Source: Salvia splendens (taxonomy: Eukaryota > Streptophyta > Magnoliopsida > Lamiales > Lamiaceae). From it: DNA of 64,000 nucleotides. A model generated the notes under the pieces. That model saw only the letters and a program-made list of their open reading frames with translations. It searched no databases and was not told the DNA's origin. The position numbers and the translations under genes were made by a program. Positions 34,330 to 45,379 of this stretch are shown piece by piece; the first letter of the stretch is position 1; the number at the start of each line of letters is the position of its first letter. Where the stretch lies: assembly GCF_004379255.2 (NCBI RefSeq), contig NC_056035.1:22196502-22260501 (forward strand). Reading direction: 5' to 3'.

Positions 34330-34982
34330 TCATTTTTCGGCACTATCCTCATCGTGGACTCCTATTTCTTCATGGACTCCTCCTGCATGGCCTTTTGAAT
34401 AAAAGTAGAGAGCCCTTCACGTATCCGCTTCGCCATGGACCTCATCGTAGGTCCTCCACGTGGGGTCGTATCATCCTCCCCTTCTTGGAGAGGATTTGTC
34501 CTCAAATTCGGACTACCTACAAAATCAAAGGGGCTCAAGTCAGCAACATTGAACGTACAACTCACATTGTACTCACCGGACACGTCGATCACAAAGGCGT
34601 TGTCATTGACGCGCTCCAACACAAGGAATGGACCATCACGGAAAAATAAGCTATGAGTTTCCCTCCTTGCATGAGAACTCCATCAATTCCTACCCTCCAA
34701 CTCAAAAGTTTTGTCAAAGTTGAGAAGAGCTAACAAAGGAGCATGGGTAAGGTCATTTTTCAAGGTGTTAAAGGCTTTCTCTTCCCCTCTCCCCACTTAA
34801 ACTCTACATTCTTCTTCACAAGGTGATTTAAAGGGGGCCTTAGTAGAAAACTCCCTCACAGACCTCCTATAAAAACTTGCTAGACCTTGGGGTCTATTGC
34901 CTCGTTGGTGATGGCGGTTATGGTAAAGAATGGTGGCTCGAGAAAGTAGTGGGGGTTGGTAGTGTGCCACCACACGTCTCCA
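34330..34982 (-). pseudogene. Antisense Gypsy pol fragment, between units A and B
   Basis: Minus strand: GLASFYRR near 34890-34860 and EFSTKAPFKSP from the end of RT, then the pol C-terminus LERVNDNAFVIDVSGEYNVS ... TFNVADLSPFDFVG (34622-34510). The body of RNase H and all of integrase between these blocks is gone, so this is an internally deleted Ty3/Gypsy piece. The RNase H start is better kept in unit B. Confidence 0.75.
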
Positions 34983-34987
34983 CACTA

Positions 34988-36992
34988 TGTCCCTTTTTCC
35001 TCTCCAGTATGCTTGTGAGTTCTTGATGAATGCGTTTGGTTTGCAGCACATGGAAATTCAAGCAGCCTCACAGATGGCGGAGAAGAGGAGCATCCATATG
35101 CAGACGTTGCTGACTGATATGCTCTTTAGAGAAGCTCCGGCTTGCATAGTGACTCAGTCTCCTAACATCATGGATCTTGTGAAATGTGACGGGGATGCAC
35201 TCTTTTACGGTGGGAAATGTTGATTGCTTGGTGTCACTCCGACAGAAATGCAGATGGATGATATCATGGAATGGTTGTTGAGTACACTTCGAGATGCCAT
35301 GGGGTTGAGTATCGACAATCTTGTTGATGCTGGCTATCCACGAGCAGCCTTATTAGGTGATGCCATTTGTGGCATGGCTGCTGCAAGAATTTTCACTCGA
35401 AACTTCGTCTTTTGGTTTAGGTCTCACGTTGCAAAGGAAATCAAGTGGGGAGGTGCTAAACAAAATCCGGATGAAAAAGATGATGGTGGAAAGATGCGTC
35501 CCAGATCATTGTTTAACGCCTTTATTGAAATAACGAAATGCAAGAGTATGCCGTGGGAGGCTGCAGAGATCAATGTAATTCATTTTTTGCAAATTATAAT
35601 GAGGGATAGTTTTCAAGAGAGTGAAGATAGTGGTTGTAAACCAGGTGTGAACTCTGATCCGGAAGGTGAACAAGTGGATGAAATTTCTCTAATGGCAGCT
35701 GAAATGGCTCGATTAATCGAAACATCAGTTGCTCCAATTCTTGGGATCGACTCATCTGGTTTGATAAATGGATGGAATTGCAAAATATGTGAGTTAACTG
35801 GATTGGAGTTGCTTGAAGTTCTTGGGAAGTCACTAGTTCTTGATGTTGTCCATGAGAATTCGCGTGATGATGTCTAGAACCTTCTGGCCCGAGCTCTTGA
35901 AGGTAACTTGTCGTTTAACTATGCTATTTCTATCTACTCAATGACATTCTGTGTTCAAAATCAAACGATAATCGTAAGAGATTGCTGATATTGTTATTTG
36001 TTTAATCATGTTCATATTTTTTGACTTTTTCATGGTGCTCGAATATTTTTTATTATTGCACGACTCACATATCTCGACTTTCTCTAGGTATTAAGGATAA
36101 AAATGTGGAAATACAGCTAAAGAAGTTCGAAGCAAATGCACCAAACTCAGTCGTATACGTTCTGGTAAATGCGTGCACTAGCTGGGACTACAGAAACAAC
36201 GTCGTGGGGGCATGCTTTGTAGGTCAAGATATCACCGCTGAGAAAACAGTGACGACTAATATCATCCGTATGCAAGGTGACTACAAGGCTATAATACAAA
36301 GTGTAAATAATGTGATTCCACCCATATTCGCTTCTGATGAGAATGCACGTTGTTCTGAATAGAATGCGGTCATGGAAAAGCTGACGGGTTGGATGAAGCA
36401 CGAGATAATTGTGAATGCTATATTGAGCCAAGCTATAATTTTTTTATGAGAAAAGGATTTGCATCTTATCCATGACATTCCCGAGCAAGTAAAGAGTCTA
36501 TGTGTATACGACGACCAAATGAAGCTCCAATTGGCCTTGTCCGATTTCTTGCTATGCGTTGTGGACTACGCGCCTTCTCCAGATGGCTGGGTGGAAATGG
36601 ATGTATCATCTCAATTCAAAGTAATACAAGATGGAAATAAATTTTTTCATTTGAAAAATTCATGTAGTATAAACACAGTCATGTTGGTTTTCTTAATTTA
36701 TAGCTCATATATATAGTTTATGATGTGAATATCTCACTATATATAAGAAAAATTGATATACAAGATTTTGTTTACTTGTATATAGAGAATGGCTGATCCT
36801 GGCCAAGGCTTGCCTCACTCTCTGATTGGGGATATGTTTGGCGCGGAAAGCAATTGTATGACACAAGAAGGAATGGCGTTGAACATTTCCCAGATGCTTG
36901 TCGGCATGATGAAAGGTAATGTTCGTTACATTAGAGAGCGAAAGCAATGTTACTTCCAAACTGACATTGAGCTTCGATCCAAAATTACATAG
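34988..36992 (+). pseudogene. Headless phytochrome pseudogene, unit B
   Basis: Starts inside the GAF domain after the chromophore cysteine ([17 protein letters not shown]), then [20 protein letters not shown] and [19 protein letters not shown] at 35221-35223 replaces the Trp codon normally followed by LLGVTPTE. The PHY domain follows ([40 protein letters not shown]), then PAS1 (VAPILGIDSSGLINGWNCK). An intron (35903-36087) with the usual phytochrome position leads to PAS2 ([32 protein letters not shown]). At about 36409 PAS2 is fused to VNAILSQAMIF of the kinase-like domain by a deletion. The last exon 36788-36992 ends HSLIGDMFG ... YFQTDIELRSKIT. Several other stops. Type phyB/phyE by the [11 protein letters not shown] motif. 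Confidence 0.9.
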
Positions 36993-37276
36993 CTCTAGTA
37001 ATGTTGTCAGATGAGTTGCAGGACGACATTTTCGTGATTTAAAGATCACAAGTCTTAACTAACATGTATGTGCAACTAACTATAAAAGTTATAGTATTTT
37101 TGTTTTAGTATGTTGTTATTTTTTGATGTTCGAAATTGACACTTGTATTATTTCCTAAGTTGTAAATATTATGTAATTTTAGTGTGGAAAATATAAAAAT
37201 AACTAGAGATTTTACAAGATTTGGTTATTTTAAGTAAATTACCTTGCTTGATATGTGTATTTTAAATAATGTGTAA

Positions 37277-37342
37277 CACTGTGATTGCTTGCTTGTCTTG
37301 GAACCGCAGGTGGTTACAGTTCCAAGACCAGTGATCATAGTG
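37277..37342 (+). other. Long hairpin, unit B copy
   Basis: Same fold as at 33789, with CACTGTG opposite CATAGTG (a G-T pair) and one change in the right arm (GACCAG instead of GACAAG). Confidence 0.7.
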
Positions 37343-37616
37343 GTTCGGGTTTCGGTTCAAAATAGCCAATATTTGGCCAATTCCAATCCTAGTTTCTGTT
37401 ATCAGGTTTCTTGGTTTTGAGGTTTTTTTCAAATGATTGATGATGTGTGTTAAGTAGATTACGAAGTTTTTTCACAACTAATCTGGTAGTAGTATGCTAC
37501 CAACATCAACTTCTTTCGATACTTAAGTCTTAATACAAAGTTTAACATAAAGTTTGTACTATTATCTCAGGTGTTGAGAAAAGTGTGACACAAAGTCCTA
37601 TCCGAACAACGCGAGT

Positions 37617-37812
37617 CACCCGACCGGGTGGCATGGTTTGCCACAAGTTACCCGGTCGGGTGAGTCTTCCTGGCTCCTTCACGCCGTCGACGAGGCACCC
37701 GGGCGGGTAGCACTGAGGCTACCCGGCCGGGTGGGACAATGTGGCTGCGGCTCCTCCAGCGAGTAGCACCCGACCGGGTGATTTGGTGCGTCAAATCCCA
37801 CCCGGCCGGGTG
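37617..37812. repeat. Cluster of GC-rich palindromes, unit B
   Basis: Same six-member cluster, all members well preserved. Confidence 0.8.
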
Positions 37813-37829
37813 GAAGCTTTCCTCCCTCA

Positions 37830-38490
37830 TTTTTCGGCACTATCCACATCGTGGACTCCTTTTTCTTCATGGACTCCTCCTGCATGGCCTTTTGAATAAA
37901 AGTAAAGAGCCCTTCACGTATCCGCCTCGCAATGAACCTCATCGTAGGTCCTCCACGTGGGGTTGTATCATCCTCCCCTTCTTAAAGAGGATTTGTCCTC
38001 AAATTCGGACTACCTACAAAATCAAAGGGGCTCAAGTCAGCCACATTGAACGTACAACTCACATTGTACTCACCGGACACGTCGATCACAAAGGCGTTGT
38101 CATTGACGCGCTCCAACACAAAGAATGGACCATCACAGAAAAATAAGCTATGGGTTTCCCTCCTTGCATGCGAACTCCATCAATTCCTACCCCACTAGCA
38201 TCACACTCCAACTCAAAAGTTTTGTCAAAGTTGAGAAGAGCTAACAAAGGAGCATGGGTAAGGTCATTTTTCAAGGTGTTAAAGGCTTTCTCTTGCCCCT
38301 CTCCCCACTTAAACTCTACATTCTTCTTCACAAGGTGATTTAAAGGGGGCCTTAGTAGAAAACTCCCTCACAGACCTCCTATAAAAACTTGCTAGACATT
38401 GGGGTCTATTTCCTCGTTGGTGATGGCGGTTATGGTAAAGAATGGTGGCTCGAGAAAGTAGTGGGGGTTGGTAGTGTGCCACCACACGTC
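37830..38490 (-). pseudogene. Antisense Gypsy pol fragment, between units B and C
   Basis: Minus strand 38331-38140 reads KKNVEFKWGEGQEKAFNTLK ... FELECDASGVGID and GGKPIAYFS, the RT/RNase H junction of Ty3/Gypsy. It jumps near 38140 straight into the pol C-terminus (VNDNAFVIDVSGEYNVS). Integrase is deleted. Same deletion structure as between A and B, so it predates the duplication. Confidence 0.8.
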
Positions 38491-38499
38491 TCCACACTA

Positions 38500-40501
38500 T
38501 GTCCCTTTTTCCTCTCCGGTATGCTTGTGAGTTCTTGATGCATGCGTTTGGTTTGCAGCACATGGAAATTCAAGCAGCCTCACAGATGGCGGAGAAGAGG
38601 AGCATCCATATGCAGACGTTGCTGACTGATATGCTCTTTAGAGAAGCTCCGGCTTGCATAGTGACTCAGTCTCCTAACATCATGGATCTTGTGAAATGTG
38701 ACGGGGATGCACTCTTTTACGGTGGGAAATGTTGATTGCTTGGTGTCACTCCGACAGAAATGCAGATGGATGATATCATGGAATGGTTGTTGAGTACACT
38801 TCGAGATGCCATGGGGTTGAGTACCGACAATCTTATTGATGCTGGCTATCCACGAGCAGCCTTATTTGGTGATGCCATTTGTGGCATGGCTGCTGCAAGA
38901 ATTTTCACTCGAAACTTCGTCTTTTGGTTTAGGTCTCGTTGCAAAGGAAATCAAGTGGGGAGGTGCTAAACAAAATCCGGAAGAAAAAGATGATGGTGGA
39001 AAGATGCGTCCCAGATCATTGTTTAACGCCTTTCTTGAAATAACGAAAAGCAAGAGTATGCCGTGGGAGGCTGCAGAGATCAATGCAATTCATTTTTTGC
39101 AAATTATAATGAGGGATAGTTTTCAAGAGAGTGAAGATAGTGGTTGTAAACCAGGTGTGAACTCTGATCCGGAAGGTGAACAAGTGGATGAAATTTCTCT
39201 AATGGCAGCTTAAATGGCTCGATTAATCGAAACATCAGTTGCTCCAATTCTTGGGAACGACTCATCTGGTTTAATAAATGGATGGAATTCCAAAATATGT
39301 GAGTTAACTGGATTGGAGTTGCTTGAAGTTCTTGGGAAGTCACTAGTTCTTGATGTTGTCCATGAGAATTCGCGTGATGTTGTCTAGAACCTTCTGGCCC
39401 GAGCTCTTGAAGGTAACTTGTCGTTTAACTATGCTATTTCTATCTACTCAATGACCTTCTGTGTTCACAATCAAACGATAATCGTAAGAGATTGTTGATA
39501 TTGTTATTCGTTTAATCATGTTCATATTTTTTAACTTTTTCATGTTGCTCGAATATTTTTTATTATTGCACGACTCACCTATCTCAACTTTCTCTAGGTA
39601 TTGAGGATAAAAATGTGGAAATACAGCTAAAGAAGTTCGAAGCAAATGCACCAAACTCAGTCGTATACCTTCTGGTAAATGCGTGCACTAGCTGGGACTA
39701 CAGAAACAACGTCGTGGGGGCATGCTTTGTAGGTCAAGATATCACCGCTGAGAAAGCAGTGACGACTAACATCATCCGTATGCAAGGTGACTACAAGGCT
39801 ATAATACAAAGTGTAAATAATGTGATTCCACCCATATTCACTTCTGATGAGAATGCACGTTGTTCTGAATGGAATGCGGTCATGGAAAAGCTGACCGGTT
39901 GGATGAGGCACGAGATAATTGTGAATGCTATATTGAGCCAAGCTATGATTTTTTTCTGAGAAAAGGATTTGCATCTTATCCATGATATTCCCGAGTAAGT
40001 AAAGAGTCTATGTGTATACGACGACCAAATGAAGCTCCAATTGGCCTTGTCCGATTTCTTGCTATGCGTTGTGGACTACGCCCCTTCTCCAGATGGCTGG
40101 GTGGAAATGGGGTATCATCTCAATTCAAAGTAATACAAGATGGAAATGATTTTTTTCATTTGAAAAATTCAGGTAGTATAAACACAATCATGTTGGTTTT
40201 CTTAATTTATAGCTCATATATATAGTTTATGATGTGAATATCTCACTATATATAAGAAAAATTGATATGCAAGATTTTGTTTACTTGTATATAGAGAATG
40301 GCTGATCCTGGCCAAGGCTTGCCTCACTCTCTGATAGGGGATATGTTTGGCACGGAAAGCAATTGTATGACACAAGAAGGAATGGCGTTGAACATTTCCC
40401 ACATGCTTGTCGGCATGATGAAAGGTAATGTTCGTTACATTAGAGAGCGAAAGCAATGTTACTTCCAAACTGACATTGAGATTCGATCCAAAATTACATA
40501 G
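38500..40501 (+). pseudogene. Headless phytochrome pseudogene, unit C
   Basis: Near-copy of unit B. It keeps the better [17 protein letters not shown] start, shares the TGA in place of Trp (38733-38735) and shares the PAS2/kinase-like junction (about 39918). It has private lesions: loss of 3 bases near 38936 with a frame change ([11 protein letters not shown]), a TAA after LMAA (39211-39213), and GTGGAAATGGGGTATC near 40110 that shifts the frame. It ends ...QTDIEIRSKIT and a stop at 40499-40501. No functional product. Confidence 0.9.
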
Positions 40502-40796
40502 CTCTAGTAATGTTGTCGGATGAGTTGCAGGACGACATTTTCGTGATTTAAAGATCACAAGTAAAGCTACACTCTTAACTAACATGTATGTGCAACTAAC
40601 TATAAAAGTTATAGTATTTTTGTTTGAGTACGTTGTTATTTTTTGATGTTCGAAATTGACACTTGCATTATTTCCTAAGTTGAAAATATTATGTAATTTT
40701 AGTGAGGAAAATATAAAAATAACTAGAGATTTTATAAGATTTGGTTATTTTAAGTAAATTACCTTGCTTGATTTGTGTATTTTAAATAATGTGTAA

Positions 40797-40862
40797 CACT
40801 GTGATTACTTGCTTGTCTTGGAACCGCAGTTGGTTACAGTTCCAAGACAAGTGATCATAGTG
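40797..40862 (+). other. Long hairpin, unit C copy
   Basis: Same fold, with left-arm GATTACTTG and loop CGCAGTTGGTTACA. The outer pair is again G-T. Confidence 0.7.
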
Positions 40863-41136
40863 GTTCGGGTTTCGGTTCGAAATAGCCAATATTTGGCCAA
40901 TTCCAATCCTAGTTTCGGTTATCAGGTTTCTTAGTTTTGAGGTTATTTTCAAATGATTGATGATGTGTGTTAAGTAGATTACGAAGTTTTTGCGCAACTA
41001 ATCTGGTAGTAGTATGCTACCAACATCAACTTCTCTCGATACTTATGTCTTAATACAAAGTTTAACTTAAAGTTTGTACTATTATCTCAGGTGTTGAGAA
41101 AATTGTGACACAAAGTCCTATCCGAACAACGCGAGT

Positions 41137-41333
41137 CACCCGACCGGGTGGCATGGTTTGCCACAAGTTACCCGGTCGGGTGAGTCTTCCTGGCTCTTTC
41201 ACGCCGTCGACGAGGCACCCGGGCGGTTAGCACTGAGGCTACCCGGCCGGGTGGGACAATGTGGCTGCGGCTCTTCCAGCGAGTAGCACCCGACTGGGTG
41301 ATTTGGTGCGTCAAATCCCACCCGGTCGGGTGG
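41137..41333. repeat. Cluster of GC-rich palindromes, unit C
   Basis: Same cluster. Some members are decayed (CACCCGACTGGGTG, CACCCGGGCGGTTAG). Confidence 0.8.
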
Positions 41334-42080
41334 AAGCTTTCCTCCCTCATTTTTCGGCACTATCCTCATCGTGGACTCCTCTTTCTTCATGGACTCCTCC
41401 TGCATGGCCTTTTGAATAAAAGTAGAGAGCCCTTCACGTATCCGCTTCGCCATGGACCTCATCGTAGGTCCTCCGCGTGGGGTCGTATCATCCTCCCCTT
41501 CTTGGAGAGGATATGTCCTCAAATTCGGACTCCCTACAAAATCAAAGTGGCTCAACTCAGCCACATTGAACGTACAACTCACATTGTACTCACCGGACAC
41601 GTCGATCACATAGGCGTTGTCATTGACGCGCTCCAACAGGAAATCAAGTGGGGAGGTGCTAAACAAAATCCAGAAGAAAAAGATGATGGTGGAAAGATGC
41701 GTCCCAGATCATTGTTTAACGCTTTTCTTGAAATAATGAAAAGCAAGAGTATGCCGTGGGAGGCTGCTGAGATCAATGCAATTCATTTTTTGCAAATTAT
41801 AATGAGGGATAGTTTTCAAGAGAGTGAAGATAGTGGTTGTAAACCAGGTGTGAACTCTGATCCGAAAGGTGAACAAGTGGATGAAATTTCTCTTATGGCA
41901 GCTGAAATGGTTCGATTAATCGAAACATCAGTTGCTCCAATTCTTGGGATCGACTCATCTGGTTTGATAAATGGATGGGATTCCAAAATATGTGAGTTAA
42001 CTGGATTGGAGTTGCTTGTAGTTATTGGGAAGTCACTAGTTCTTGATGTTGACCATGAGAACTCGCGTGATGTTGTCTAG
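41259..42080 (+). other. 273-codon chimeric open frame (antisense Gypsy plus PHY/PAS)
   Basis: The longest open frame in the array: about 127 codons read from the antisense Gypsy/palindrome sequence (MWLRLFQRVAPDWVIW...) run in frame into about 146 codons of phytochrome PHY and PAS1 sequence. The junction is the deletion at 41638/41639. No promoter or splice support is visible, so it may never be translated. It shows that a fusion frame can arise here by chance. Confidence 0.4.
41340..41638 (-). pseudogene. Antisense Gypsy fragment, before unit D
   Basis: Pol C-terminal part only (LERVNDNAYVIDVSGEYNVS, FNVAELSHFDFVGSP, 41640-41510). It is cut at 41638, where phytochrome PHY sequence begins directly. 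Confidence 0.8.
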
Positions 42081-42498
42081 AACCTTCTGGCCCGAGCTCT
42101 TGAAGGTAACTTGTCGTTTAACTATGCTATTTCTATCTACTCAATGACCTTCTGTGTTCACAATCAAACGATAATTGTAAGAGATTGCTGATATTGTTAT
42201 TCGTTTAATCATGTTCATATTTTTCGACCTTTTCATGTTGCTCGAATATTTTTTATTATTGCACGACTCACATATCTCAACTTTTTCTAGGTATTGAGGA
42301 TAAAAATGTGGAAATACAGCCAAAGAAGTTCGAAGCAAATGCACCAAACTCAGTCGTATACCTTCTGGTAAATGCGTTCACTAGCTGGGACTACAGAAAC
42401 AACGTCGTGGGGGCATGCTTTGTAGGTCAAGATATCACCGCTGAGAAAACAGTGACGACTAATATCATCCGTATGCAAGGTGACTACAAGGCTATAAT

Positions 42499-45363
42499 TG
42501 TAACGCCCCACTTTTCGAACCCTAAAGTACTGGTTTTAAAGCTATTAATTTTGTGAAGTCCGTGAATTAATTGTCGGTAATTTAATTGGTGAATTAATTG
42601 TTGTTGGACTAGAAGTTGGGAAATAAAATATATTGCGAATATAAATAATTCCTTTCCGTGAGGAATATTTATAGGACTCAATTCCGTGTTGGATCCGATA
42701 AATTAAATAATTAATATAAAAGACCAGTCCGTGATAAATAAATTGCGGACTGCGCGATTTAAAATAAAATACAATGGGCTGTGAATTAAACTAAACTAAT
42801 TAAAATAAAATATCCTTGGTTTCAATTATAATTAAAGATTCTGCGCATATTTTCCTCCTCCGTGAAAAGATATTCCTCTTCCGTAATCTGCAAATAAAAT
42901 ACCAAATAAATTCAATTAAATCAAAAACAAGAAATAAAAGAGAAATTCGAATCCTCCCTCTAATCCCACGACTAAACCCACTCTCTCCCCCCTAAAATCT
43001 CTCCCACATCCAAACCACCCATGCCTCTAATTTAATCACCAAATCTATTCATTCTGCCTATTCTACACGTCCTCTGCAGCAAGAACCTCTTCAAATTTCA
43101 ATTCAAGGTAATCAACTTCATCAATTCGTTTTGTAGACTCCTCAATGTTGTTCGAAATCAACATCTGTAATCTCTGTTGACAGAAACCACATCCGGAGGA
43201 ACCTCTTTGTTCACCCAACACAATTTTCATTCCAATTCAACTGCAGGAAGAAGGTAAAAAAATTCCTTTTAAATTTGAACTCCATACACATCAAGCACAC
43301 GCTTACTTTCTGCATTCACCCATGACTGCCATCTTAAACTCTCGCAAATTATACGAACAAACTTCCATCAACAATCAAACACCCTCATTGTGTAATTGAA
43401 AATTAAGAACGAAAGAAACGTTTTTTGGAATGAGAACTTATCTTTCGGGGTCTTGCGGGGCTGAACGGGTTGGTTCCGGGATGTTTTGGGGCTGTTCGGA
43501 GGGAATCGGGACTGTTTCGGGGTGGTTTCGGGGCTGCACGACCACCGACTGAGCGGCGGCAGCAGCAGCCTGACCCGGCGGCACCTCCCGGCAGCAGCGG
43601 CGACACCTCCCGGCAGCAGCGGCGGCATCTCCCGGCAGCGACGGTAGCAGCAGCGACGGCAGACGGATTTGGCGGCGACGGAGCAACGGCTGTCCGACGG
43701 ATCGACGGCCGGATTTCCCCCGCTCCAACGACACTGTGGCGGCCGCAACTTGTCTTCCCGGTGAGCAGCGGCCGACGGCGTGGAGTGAATCGGAGCAGGC
43801 GACGAACGGATTGGGGGGGGGGGGTTCCTTCCGTTTTGGTCGAGAGTGAGAGAAGAAGAGAGATAGGGGGAGAGAAAGAAAGAGGCGTGGAGAAGGAAGG
43901 TGAAGTTTTGGGCTTTTGTTTCTTTTAAATGACTTGGGCCTTCATTGAATAAAATTGGGCCTCATTAATTAGAAGTGGGTGGATTAATTAAATTGATGGG
44001 CTCCTTTTTAATTGTTGGGTTTATTTTGGTAATTGGAGATACAAGGTGATGAAATAATTAAGTTTTGGGCCGATAATTAATTGGGGCGAACTTTTAAATA
44101 AATCCTTGAATTGATAATTAAATTAAATGTGGGGACTTATTTAATTAATTTCGGAATATTTCAACGAGTGAATAATTATATCCTAAGTCCGAAATAAATA
44201 TAGTTCGAGGGAAAGTTGTTGCGATAATTAATTACACCTTTTATAATTTTGGGGATTTTATTTCGATATCATTAAGAAAATACGAGGAGCCAACGGTGGA
44301 AATTGGGAGCGTAAGCGGCCGTCGAACAATCGAAAACCGAGATAAATCGAGATAAAAGACTTGCTTAGGATGCAAGCATTTTTAGTTATTTGTTTAAAAC
44401 AATGTGTTGATTTATCTATTATATAAATTGTTAAAGGTGAATCGCAAAGGAAAGAACGTAATTTCAAATTAAGCACTCGAGGTGGGCTTTCTTTTACTAA
44501 ACTCTTTTACGTTTTCAAAAGTATGATTATGGTGGGATAAGGGTGGTTTAAATTGTTATGTCATGCCATGTTTGTTTTGATGATGAGATTGTTGCCTGAT
44601 GCCTAGTTTGTGAGTTCGCTCCATTAGGCTATAGGGCTATGTTGAGATTGTTGCCTGATGCCTAGTTTGTGAGTTCGCTCCATTAGGCTATAGTGCTATG
44701 TTAAACGAATTCGGGTCTGAGTAGGGCCGCAAACCCTATCAGGCTAGTGTACACAGGTGAGATCGTGAGCCGTCCTTGCTAGTCGGCCGGTCTCGTGGGC
44801 GAATAGTATGGCCACACTTTCGTCGCACCATGGAAAGAGGATGTGATTAAATGATGGAAAGAAGATGTGATTGAATGATTGATGAGAAAGTGGGGAGATT
44901 GTTTTGACTGGCCAGTCTATGAAATTGTTTGTGATACTCGATGATATTTCTTTTCTAAATGTAAAACTCAAGTTCACTATGGTGTGGATGACATAACTTT
45001 CATCAAATGTTTTCGGCATAAGCCCACTGAGTATATTAAGTACTCAGCCCTGCATGTGTTTTCCCTATGTGCAGGTTGAGCGGCGACGAGCAGTTGGTGG
45101 TGTTGAGCAATTTAAAATTGAAGCATGGTTGGTTAGTTGTGAACTACGAGTGTCGTTGTGTCTCCACACATGACGTCACTCTTTCTCTTGAACGCTTCCG
45201 CTGAGACATTGTCTTTACTCACCATTCTTTTAGCGTTGAACCTAATTATTTGGATAATGTCGACCTCTTGGCCCTTTGTTGTTAAATATTAATTATTGGT
45301 CAAACTTAAATTCTTTTAATCACGATCGCCCGTATTTATTAACCCTAAAGGGCGGTCGTGACA
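42499..45363 (+). repeat. Gypsy 5' LTR (2865 bp)
   Basis: TGTAACGCCCCACTTTTCG to CTAAAGGGCGGTCGTGACA. It contains a GC-rich block with CGGCAGCAGCGGCGRCA repeats (about 43550-43680), a run of ten G (near 43817), and a private 59-bp tandem duplication (about 44585-44702) that the other LTR lacks. Confidence 0.95.
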
Positions 45364-45366
45364 GTT

Positions 45367-45379
45367 TGGTATCAGAGCC
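45367..45379 (+). other. Primer-binding site (initiator tRNA-Met)
   Basis: TGGTATCAGAGCC, three bases after the 5' LTR end. Confidence 0.9.

Noticed and set aside
43470..43928. 152-codon open frame (and overlapping frames on the other strand) in the GC-rich part of the Gypsy LTR
   Set aside because: It is repeated in the other LTR (52504-52962), has Arg/Gly/Pro-rich low-complexity translation, and open frames exist in several phases because the DNA is GC-rich. It is LTR sequence, not a gene.
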